Assembly (NCBI RefSeq): GCF_006228125.1
Contig: NZ_VDFY01000108.1
Location: 1 to 38,929 of the forward strand
DNA from: Micromonospora orduensis
GTDB taxonomy: Bacteria > Actinomycetota > Actinomycetes > Mycobacteriales > Micromonosporaceae
Direction: 5' to 3'
Length of the DNA: 38,929 nucleotides
Shown: piece after piece, positions 27,037 through 34,516 of the stretch
Layout: every line of letters begins with the position of its first letter
Position numbering within the stretch: the stretch's first letter is position 1
Program-made: the position numbers and the translations under genes
Notes under the pieces: model-generated
Told to the model about the DNA's origin: nothing
The model's input: only the letters and a program-made list of their open reading frames with translations
Database searches by the model: none

Positions 27037-27522
27037 GTGACGTACGAGGAGTTCGCGGACACGCGACTGGCACCGCTGCTGCGGTACGCGGTGATGCTCA
27101 CCGGCGATCCGCATCAGGCGCAGGATCTGGTGCAGGAGACGATGGTCCGGGTCCAGCTGAACTGGCGGCGGGTCGCGCGGGCGGACTCACCCGAGCGGTA
27201 CGTGCGCCGGATGCTCACCAACCAGTACGTCGACTGGAAGCGCGGCTCGTGGATGCGCCGGGTGCTGCTGCGCGGGGAACCCGACGAGTCCGTGCCGGCG
27301 TACGCCGACCACGCCCAGTCGGCCGTGGACCGGGACCAGATCTGGTCCTGGCTGTCCCGGCTGCCGCGCCGCCAACGCGCGACCCTCGTGCTGCGGTACT
27401 ACGAGGACCTGCCCGACGCCGAGATCGCCGAAATCCTCGGCTGTGCCGTCGGGACCGTACGTTCGTCCATCTCCCGGGCCCTGGCCACGCTCCGGGCCGA
27501 GTACGTGGAGGTTCGCTCATGA
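27037..27522 (+). CDS. ECF RNA polymerase sigma factor, SigE-like family
   Basis: The 161-aa protein has sigma region 2 at about 5-70 (LLRYAVMLTGDPHQAQDLVQ, then VQLNWRRV) and region 4 at about 105-155 (LPRRQRATLVLRYYEDLPDA, then TVRSSISRALATLR). There is no extra domain. GTG 27037 follows GGGAGGTG. Its stop overlaps the next ATG (ATGA), so the sigma factor and the LCP protein are coupled. ECF factors normally sit with an anti-sigma partner; here the partner position is taken by the LCP protein. It probably serves envelope genes, plausibly the two flanking LPITG proteins. Confidence 0.92.
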   Translation: MTYEEFADTRLAPLLRYAVMLTGDPHQAQDLVQETMVRVQLNWRRVARADSPERYVRRMLTNQYVDWKRGSWMRRVLLRGEPDESVPAYADHAQSAVDRDQIWSWLSRLPRRQRATLVLRYYEDLPDAEIAEILGCAVGTVRSSISRALATLRAEYVEVRS

Positions 27523-28583
27523 TCGAGGATGACCTGCGTGCCGCCTTCGCTCGGCACGAGCCGCTGACCCCGCCGACCGGTCCACTGCGGGCCGCGATCG
27601 ACCGCCTGGTGGCCCGTCGGCGTCAGCGTCGGCGGCGGTGGCAGACCGGTGGTGCGGCGTTGGCGCTGCTCGGCGTCCTGGGGATCGGGGTGCCCCTGTT
27701 GACTCCGGAGCGCGCCGGGCCGCCGCCGACCGCCGATCTACTCGGCGGGTCCAGCCGGCCAGCGCCGACGGGCGCACTGAACATCCTGCTGCTCGGCCTC
27801 GACGGCGAGGGGCCGGAGGCGTCACGGTCGGACGCGCTGCTGCTGGTGCACATCCCGGCCGACCGCGGTCGCCCGTACCTGGTGTCGTTGCCGCGTGACC
27901 TGGGGGTGCCGATCCCGGGCCACGGGACGGACAAGTTGAACGCCGCGTTTCCGTTCGGTGCCGGGTTCAGCCGGCCGCAGGCTGCTAAGGGTTACGAGCT
28001 GACCCGCCGTACGGTGACAGAGTTGACCGGCGTACGGGTGGACGCCGGAGTGGTGCTGACGTACTCCACCGTACGGACGCTTACCGACACCATGGGTGGA
28101 GTGCCGGTGTGTCTGCCCGAGCAGGTGCGCTCGGTGCACACGAAGCGCGTCTTCCCGAGCGGCTGTCAACGTCTCGGCGGGGCCGCGGCGGTCGACCTGC
28201 TCCGCCAGCGCTACGGTCTGCCGAACGGCGGCCAGGACCGGGACCGGAACGCCCGGCTCTTCGCCGCAGGCCTTCTCCGTCAGGCCGCCGACCAGGGCGT
28301 GCTCACCGATCCGGTACGCCTCGCCAGGCTGCTGGCCGCCGTCGGCCCGGACCTCGTGGTGTCACCCGACCGGGCCGCCGCGCTGGACCTGCTGCGGCTC
28401 GTCCCCGCGCTGCGGTCGGTCGAGCCGGTCGGGCTCGGCCTGCCGGTCGTCGAGTCGGAAGGACCTGCCTGGTACCTGCGCCTCGACCCGCAGCGCGCTC
28501 CCGAGTTCCTGACCGCGCTGCGGGAGGACCGGCTCGACGACTGGACGGCCCGTCACCCGAAGCGGGTGGACGCCGTCCGTTGA
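27519..28583 (+). CDS. LytR-CpsA-Psr (LCP) family membrane protein
   Basis: The 354-aa protein starts with an N-terminal cytoplasmic part of about 40 residues ending in a run of arginines, then one membrane helix (44-62) and an extracytoplasmic LCP domain (about 85-260). LCP enzymes attach glycopolymers from lipid carriers to peptidoglycan. Kept motifs are RSDA (103-106), SLPRD (123-127), a KLNAAFPFG-like stretch, the GGVPV stretch and the LLRQR motif (Arg229). Departures: RSDT is changed to RSDA, and DRDRNARLF replaces the usual R-x-x-RQ pattern. The cytoplasmic stub resembles the N-terminus of proteins paired with SigE-like ECF factors, hinting at a sensor/anti-sigma role. It shares ATGA with the sigma gene. 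Confidence 0.88.
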   Translation: MIEDDLRAAFARHEPLTPPTGPLRAAIDRLVARRRQRRRRWQTGGAALALLGVLGIGVPLLTPERAGPPPTADLLGGSSRPAPTGALNILLLGLDGEGPEASRSDALLLVHIPADRGRPYLVSLPRDLGVPIPGHGTDKLNAAFPFGAGFSRPQAAKGYELTRRTVTELTGVRVDAGVVLTYSTVRTLTDTMGGVPVCLPEQVRSVHTKRVFPSGCQRLGGAAAVDLLRQRYGLPNGGQDRDRNARLFAAGLLRQAADQGVLTDPVRLARLLAAVGPDLVVSPDRAAALDLLRLVPALRSVEPVGLGLPVVESEGPAWYLRLDPQRAPEFLTALREDRLDDWTARHPKRVDAVR

Positions 28584-28652
28584 ACGGGTGCGCGGCACGC
28601 GACGCGCACGCCGGCCGGATCTGGACGGCGGGGCGCCAGTCGGACGGCCGGG

Positions 28653-30206
28653 TCAGGCGACGAAGCGGGTCGTTCGGCGCCGGGCGAGCAGGTAGCCGCC
28701 CGTGCCGACGATGAACAGCAGGCCACCGATGCCGGCGAGCAGGCCGGTCGGGGAGCCGGTGATGGGCAGCGCGCCACCGCCGTCGCCACCGCCGCCACCA
28801 CCGCCCGGTCGTGCGTTGACCACGATCGTGGCCTTGTCGTTGGCCGGTTTGATGTCGTCCTCGAAGCTGCCGCCGCCGGGGCATTCGCACGGCGCGTTGA
28901 CCCGCACCGCGCCCCGGGCGTTGGGGATGACCTTGTCGATGCGTAGCCGGAAGTCCATGGTGTAGCTCCTGCCGGCCACCAGGAGCATCTCCGAGGCGCA
29001 CAGGTACGTGCGGGTGCGCTGCCGCAACTGGCAGCCATTGGGGATTTCGACGGCGGTGGTGCCCGGCGGCAGTTCGACGTCCGTGTGGGTGGCAGCCTCG
29101 TAGTCGGCGTTCACCTTGTCGAGCGTCGCCGGGCCGTTGTTCCGGAAGCCGACGGTCGCCGTGACGACGGCGCCGGCGCTCCCCTTGAGCGCGTCGCCGA
29201 TGGCTGCGAGGTCGGTGCCGTTCGTGCCGGTGACCTTGACGTTCCACCCGGTGTAGTCGTAGCCGGGGCCGACGTCGGTCTGGTCGGCCTGCCGCATCCT
29301 GCTGGGCGCCTCGGCCAGGGTCAGCTTGGGGCCGCTCCCGCGGGTGGCAGCCTGGCCGCCGACGGAGTCCCGCACCCGGGTCAGGTCCTCGAAGTCGGCA
29401 GTCGTCATGAACTGGGCGTAGCCGCCCTGGTTGCTGGGGGCGTACGTGTCTCTGGCCAGCTGGACGTTCAGCGTGGTGGAGAGCCCTTCGCCCACCGGGA
29501 TCTCCTCCTCGAACTGGCAGGAGAGCAGGTGGTCTTCGGAGTAGAGGCAGTTGCTGAACCGGTCCGTGGCCCGGATCGAGTAGCGCAGGTCGAAGACCGC
29601 GACGAAACCCCTTACGGTCGTGTCGCCGACGTTCGCCACGGCCAGCGGCAGCGTGACCTTTGCACCCGGCTCGGCGGAGTGGTCGGTGAACGGACCGCCG
29701 GCCAGGTCGACCCCCTCGCCGATGCGGACCTGCGAGGTGTAGCTGCCCCGCTGCCCGCCGGCCGCCTCGAAGCTGACCGCGATGTCGCCGGAGTCGCCGA
29801 GCTGCGCATCGTCGGTGGCGGCGATGCGCACCCGCTCGGCCACGCCGCGGTAGATCCCGCTGCCGAGAGGCGGCAGCTCGCTGATGTCGACGCCGTAGGG
29901 ATCCTCGCAGACCAGGACGCCCGCCTCCGGTGCTGTGCAGTCCTGACCGTCGGCCGGGGCGACAGTGATCCTGCCGGCCAGGGACCGGTAGTCGTACCGC
30001 AGGGAGACGTCGGTGAGGACCATCGGCCCGTCCGCGAACAGGAACAGCTGGCGGGTGGTTGGCGCCGCGTCGACGGCCAGCGTGGAGTCCTGGAAGTAGG
30101 GCTCGACGGTGGGCGCGGCAGCGGCCACGGCGGGGGTGACGGAGGCGGCGACCAACGCGCCCGCGGCGCCGAGGCCTGCCAGCCAGCGGATGGAGTGCTT
30201 GAGCAT
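28653..30206 (-). CDS. LPXTG-type cell-wall surface protein (paralog B)
   Basis: The 517-aa protein is the same length as the 25303 protein, with LPITG at the same residues 480-484, then a membrane helix and RRRTTR. It has a signal peptide at about 1-28. Shared stretches include SVRYDY versus SLRYDY, IRIGEGVDLAGGP versus VRIGEGVDLAGGP, NCLY-x-ED-x-LL-x-C, GFRNNGPATLD, FRIDKVI versus LRIDKVI and PCEC, showing clear paralogy at moderate identity. The eight-cysteine layout is kept, suggesting conserved disulfides. It converges with the LCP gene, so sigma-LCP is flanked by both paralogs. GGAGGA precedes the ATG. The function is unknown. Confidence 0.88.
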   Translation of the reverse strand: MLKHSIRWLAGLGAAGALVAASVTPAVAAAAPTVEPYFQDSTLAVDAAPTTRQLFLFADGPMVLTDVSLRYDYRSLAGRITVAPADGQDCTAPEAGVLVCEDPYGVDISELPPLGSGIYRGVAERVRIAATDDAQLGDSGDIAVSFEAAGGQRGSYTSQVRIGEGVDLAGGPFTDHSAEPGAKVTLPLAVANVGDTTVRGFVAVFDLRYSIRATDRFSNCLYSEDHLLSCQFEEEIPVGEGLSTTLNVQLARDTYAPSNQGGYAQFMTTADFEDLTRVRDSVGGQAATRGSGPKLTLAEAPSRMRQADQTDVGPGYDYTGWNVKVTGTNGTDLAAIGDALKGSAGAVVTATVGFRNNGPATLDKVNADYEAATHTDVELPPGTTAVEIPNGCQLRQRTRTYLCASEMLLVAGRSYTMDFRLRIDKVIPNARGAVRVNAPCECPGGGSFEDDIKPANDKATIVVNARPGGGGGGGDGGGALPITGSPTGLLAGIGGLLFIVGTGGYLLARRRTTRFVA

Positions 30207-30274
30207 GGGGTCCTCCCGTTGGGATACCGGTGGCGCCCGTCCAACCTAGGGAGACGGCGGCATCCCCGGTGGCC

Positions 30275-30296
30275 TTGACGGATAGATGTCCGTCAA
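30275..30296. promoter_or_regulatory. Perfect palindrome upstream of surface-protein paralog B
   Basis: TTGACGGA-N6-TCCGTCAA is a perfect inverted repeat with a -35-like TTGACG on each strand. It lies 69 bp upstream of the start at 30206, in the gap before the 30351 gene. No such site lies before paralog A, so the two paralogs are probably regulated differently. Confidence 0.5.
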
Positions 30297-30350
30297 AATA
30301 GCTGAACGGCTTACCACCTCTGCCGCAACGGGCAGTCAGCCCCGCGGTGG

Positions 30351-30563
30351 CTAGCGGTAGTCGTCCTCGTCCCCGGTGACCACCCGGGCCTGCTCCATCG
30401 CGTCCCAGTCGTCGACCTCCAGGCCCCGGTGCGGCTCGCCGTCGACGTCGGCGGGGCCGACCACCGTGGCCTGCTCGACGGCGTCGGCCGGCTCCGCCTC
30501 GGGGTCACGCTCGTCCGCGGCGAGGTGGTCGCCGGGGGTGAAGTCCTCGTCGGGCTGACCCAT
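30351..30563 (-). CDS. Small acidic protein with an internal repeat
   Basis: The 70-aa product is strongly acidic (Asp/Glu above one quarter) and probably disordered. DAVEQATVVG (near 29-38) recurs as DAMEQARVVTG (near 54-64), so two similar units may bind the same partner. ATG 30563 follows GGGAGGGA; the open frame extends upstream, but only antisense to the next gene. I do not recognise the family. The tail DEDDYR ends the protein. Confidence 0.7.
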   Translation of the reverse strand: MGQPDEDFTPGDHLAADERDPEAEPADAVEQATVVGPADVDGEPHRGLEVDDWDAMEQARVVTGDEDDYR

Positions 30564-30687
30564 CGTCCCTCCCGGGGGTCTCGGTGCACGGTCCCCACCC
30601 ACCGTACGGGCTGTGCTGGCGGCACGCCCGGAAGCCGAGTCGGCGGAATCACCCCTCGGGGGTGCACGCCGATGCCAGGATGGGGCC

Positions 30688-31071
30688 GTGGGCTTCCTCA
30701 TTCGACTGGCGATCACCGCTGTCGCGTTGTGGATAACCACGCTGATCGTGCCCGGGGTCGACGTGAATGGCCGCTCGGGTGGCAACACCGTCCTCACACT
30801 GATCGTGGTCGCCCTGATCTTCGGCGTGATAAACGCGGTGCTCAAGCCCGTGATCAAGGTCGTCGGCTGCGTGTTCTACCTGCTGACCCTGGGCCTGTTC
30901 GCGCTGGTGGTCAACGCGCTGCTCTTCCTTCTCACCGACCGGATCGCCCGTGGGCTCGACCTGCCGTTCCAGGTGGACGGTTTCTGGCCGGCCTTCTGGG
31001 GAGCGATCGTGATGACAGTGGTCACCTGGCTGATCAGCGTCATCGTGCCGGACAACCTGGACCGCCGGTGA
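30688..31071 (+). CDS. Holin-like four-helix membrane protein (PF04020 type)
   Basis: The 127-aa protein has four hydrophobic segments (about 4-22, 33-52, 59-80, 98-120). The FGVINAVLKPVIKVV stretch after segment 2 is the signature of the phage_holin_4_2/YvlD-like superfamily, which despite its name is common as an ordinary chromosomal membrane protein. The exact role is unknown; envelope stress is often suggested. GTG 30688 is chosen because the upstream frame has no membrane-protein character. It is divergent from the small acidic gene and 135 bp before fbaA. Confidence 0.82.
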   Translation: MGFLIRLAITAVALWITTLIVPGVDVNGRSGGNTVLTLIVVALIFGVINAVLKPVIKVVGCVFYLLTLGLFALVVNALLFLLTDRIARGLDLPFQVDGFWPAFWGAIVMTVVTWLISVIVPDNLDRR

Positions 31072-31206
31072 AGGGCCGTACCCGGGTCGGTTGTTCCGAC
31101 GCACCTCACCTACGGGATACTTCCGGGTGGAGGACAGCGCGGTCCGGCGCACACGTGAACAACAGCGGCCAGCACGGCCGAGAGTGGTAAGTAAGGAGCG
31201 CATCAC

Positions 31207-32232
<1,026 letters not shown>

Positions 32233-32242
32233 CGACGTTCAC

Positions 32243-32276
32243 CGACGGCCGGCTCTTCATCGGGAGCCGGCCGTCG
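32243..32276. terminator. Two-way terminator between fbaA and the LOG gene
   Basis: A perfect 13-bp stem (32243-32255 with 32264-32276) and an 8-nt loop fill the 47-bp gap between the two convergent stop codons. Confidence 0.85.
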
Positions 32277-32279
32277 TCG

Positions 32280-33473
32280 TCAGGTCGTCAGCAGGCGTAC
32301 GGCCTCGCGGACGTCGTCGGTGAGGTGGATCGTCGCCGACAGGTCACCGAACGGCGAGGCCGCCAGCAGCGGGCGCAGCAACGCCTCCACCGGCAGCTCG
32401 GTGGTCCAGTAGTCACGGTCCAGGAAGATGTACGCTCCGCTGGCCCCGTCGGTGCCGTAGTAGGTCTTGGTGGCCGCCTGGAACACCTCCTGCACGGTGC
32501 CCGCCCGTCCCGGGGCGAAGACGATGCCGCCGCGGGCGAGTCGCAGGATGGTGTCCTCGCGGATCGCGTTGGAGAAGTACTTGGCGATCCGACCGGCGAA
32601 CAGGTTCGCCGGCTCGTGCCCGTACAGCCAGGTCGGGATGGCCAGCCCACCGGCGTGCGCCCACCCCGCGTCGGTGCCGCGCTGCCGGGGCACGCCCGCG
32701 TACCGTTGCCGGACCGCCAACGCCGCCGCCGTGTACCGGTGGTGGTCGGTGAAGTCGGGCGCCGCCGCCAGCAGGTCGATAGCCGCCGTCAGCTCCGCCG
32801 CCGACTGGTCCGCCAGGTACGCGCCGAGGTTCGCCGCCTCCATCACGCCGGGTCCGCCGCCGGTCACCACCAGCCGGTCGGCCCGCGCCAGCTCCCAACC
32901 CAGCACGGCCGCCATCCGGTACGCCGCACTGCCGCGCCGCACCGCGTGCCCGCCCATGATGCCCACCACCGACTGCGGCCCGTACGCGGACAGCCACGCC
33001 CGGGTGGCGTCGCCCAGCGCGTTGTCCACGCCGTGATCGTGCAGCCGCTGGCCGAGCGCCTCCTTGACGTCCGGCAGCGCGCCGCCGTGCGCCCGGTAGT
33101 GCTCGTACACCCGGGTGTCGTACATCCCGGTGAACCCGCCCTCGGCGAATCCGGCGGCCAACTCCTCCGGGGTGTAGAGGTGCGTCGGCTGGGTCGGGTA
33201 CGGCAGCCCGGAGAACGGCGGCACCACGTTCGCGCCGCGCCGGACCAGGTCCGCGCCCACGTCCCGGGAGGCGAACCGGCAGCCCACGAAGAGGGTGCCC
33301 GCGACCTCGATGCCGGTCAGGTCGGGCACCGGGTCGAGGTCGAGCCGGAGCCCCTGCACGGTCAGGCCGGTCAGTCGGCCGGTGGCCACCTGCCGATCGA
33401 ACTCGGCGCGGGTCTGGATCTCGTCGGCGTGCAGGTGCGGCTCGATGACGTCCGCGGGAGGTGGGGTCGGCAC
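32280..33473 (-). CDS. LOG-family (lysine decarboxylase-like) protein with N-terminal extension
   Basis: The protein is 397 aa, well above the 180-220 aa of ordinary LOG cytokinin-riboside phosphoribohydrolases. The LOG fold covers about residues 130-390: GGGPGVMEAANLGAY matches the nucleotide-binding loop, and PGRAGTVQEVFQA stands for the family PGGxGTxxE motif with Arg in place of the second Gly. The first 130 residues are an unnamed domain. The long form is seen in actinobacterial proteins of this family. It may cleave a nucleoside 5'-monophosphate to base and ribose phosphate. GTG 33473 is the likely start; upstream frame is antisense-like. Confidence 0.75.
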   Translation of the reverse strand: MPTPPPADVIEPHLHADEIQTRAEFDRQVATGRLTGLTVQGLRLDLDPVPDLTGIEVAGTLFVGCRFASRDVGADLVRRGANVVPPFSGLPYPTQPTHLYTPEELAAGFAEGGFTGMYDTRVYEHYRAHGGALPDVKEALGQRLHDHGVDNALGDATRAWLSAYGPQSVVGIMGGHAVRRGSAAYRMAAVLGWELARADRLVVTGGGPGVMEAANLGAYLADQSAAELTAAIDLLAAAPDFTDHHRYTAAALAVRQRYAGVPRQRGTDAGWAHAGGLAIPTWLYGHEPANLFAGRIAKYFSNAIREDTILRLARGGIVFAPGRAGTVQEVFQAATKTYYGTDGASGAYIFLDRDYWTTELPVEALLRPLLAASPFGDLSATIHLTDDVREAVRLLTT

Positions 33474-33530
33474 CCGGCAATCCTGCCCGCCCGGCGGTAT
33501 CGACCAAACCCGGGGCCGGCGGTGGCACGA

Positions 33531-33564
33531 CAGGAGCCCGGTGGCCGTGGCTGCCGGGCTCCTG
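33531..33564. terminator. Perfect 11-bp hairpin in a divergent gap
   Basis: CAGGAGCCCGG (33531-33541) and CCGGGCTCCTG (33554-33564) are reverse complements with a 12-nt loop. The position is unusual: it is between divergent genes (starts at 33473 and 33722), with no gene end nearby, so it could belong to a leader RNA or a small RNA. Confidence 0.5.
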
Positions 33565-33592
33565 CGTAACCGGGTCCTGGGGAGGCTCCGGA

Positions 33593-33608
33593 CCATTAGT
33601 TGTAATGG
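33593..33608. promoter_or_regulatory. AT-rich palindrome in a divergent gap
   Basis: CCATTA-gttg-TAATGG is a perfect palindrome with a 4-nt centre, the most AT-rich stretch of this 248-bp gap. It could be an operator for either divergent gene. The rest of the gap shows no gene. Confidence 0.4.
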
Positions 33609-33721
33609 AAAACACCTGGCGGCGGCATAGGCCGCAGGCGTGAGCAAACCCTCAGCCGTTCAGCGGAACGCGCCGGCCGACCCGCTCGCGTGTCGCCCTG
33701 TCCAGCGGGTTGAATGGGGCG

Positions 33722-34516
33722 ATGCAGAACCTTTTGCCAGAGCCACCGGCCACCCTCCTGCCCGCGCACGACGAGGCTGACGCCGCCCTGGCCGCCGCCG
33801 AGGAGGCCGGCACGGACGAGGCGTTCGCCGAGGTGGCGGCCCGTTTCCCGACCTACAGCGCGGCGTGGGCCGCGCTCGCGGCCCGGGCGTTCGCGCAGGG
33901 TCAGGTGGTGACGGGGTACGCGTACGCGCGCACCGGCTACCACCGTGGCCTGGACCAGCTGCGCCGCAGCGGCTGGAAGGGCCACGGCCCGGTGCCGTGG
34001 TCGCACGAGCCGAACCGGGGCTTCCTGCGCTGCCTGTACGTGCTCTCCCGGGCCGCTGACGAGATCGGCGAGGCCGACGAGGCGGCCCGCTGCGCCCAGT
34101 TCCTGCGCGACTGCGACCCGTCGGCGGGTCACAGCCCTTCGGCGACCGCGGCGGCGATCTTGAGCCAGGCGTCCCGGGTGGCCGAGGAGAGCCCTCCGTA
34201 CCGGATCGGCTCGCCACTGTCGATGAGCCGCTCGTACGGGGCCAGCAGCACCGCCCGCGTACGGGCCGCGAAGTGCTCCTGGATCGCCGGCAGGTCGATC
34301 TCCTTGCGCGACGGCGGCATCGACACCACGGTCACCGCCTGCCGGACCAGCCGTTGCCGGCCGCTCTGCTCCAGGTGGTCGAGCATCCGGGCGGCGGTCT
34401 CCGCCGAGTCGTTACGTGCCGACATGGTGACCACCAGTTGGTCGGTGGCGTCCATCGAGGCCTGCCAGTTCTGCGCCCGCACGTTGTTGCCGGTGTCCAC
34501 GAAGATCAACTTGTAG
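33722..34516 (+). CDS. DUF3151 protein with read-through C-terminal extension
   Basis: The first 135 or so residues are a clear DUF3151 protein (counterpart of M. tuberculosis Rv0360c): GYAYARTGYHRGLDQLRRSG, then WKGHGPVPWSHEPNRGFLR, and ARCAQFLRDCDP at the usual C-terminus. The family normally stops just after that point (near 34125). Here no stop follows in frame; it runs to 34516, 264 aa, and the extra 130 residues overlap the convergent MinD-like gene by 388 nt and look like antisense sequence. A nearby TGA at 34161 is in another frame. The gene is real; its true 3' end is uncertain. Confidence 0.7.
   Translation: MQNLLPEPPATLLPAHDEADAALAAAEEAGTDEAFAEVAARFPTYSAAWAALAARAFAQGQVVTGYAYARTGYHRGLDQLRRSGWKGHGPVPWSHEPNRGFLRCLYVLSRAADEIGEADEAARCAQFLRDCDPSAGHSPSATAAAILSQASRVAEESPPYRIGSPLSMSRSYGASSTARVRAAKCSWIAGRSISLRDGGIDTTVTACRTSRCRPLCSRWSSIRAAVSAESLRADMVTTSWSVASIEACQFCARTLLPVSTKINL

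Noticed and set aside
33474..33721. tRNA or riboswitch in the divergent gap
   Set aside because: No cloverleaf, CCA-type end or known riboswitch core could be found by eye.
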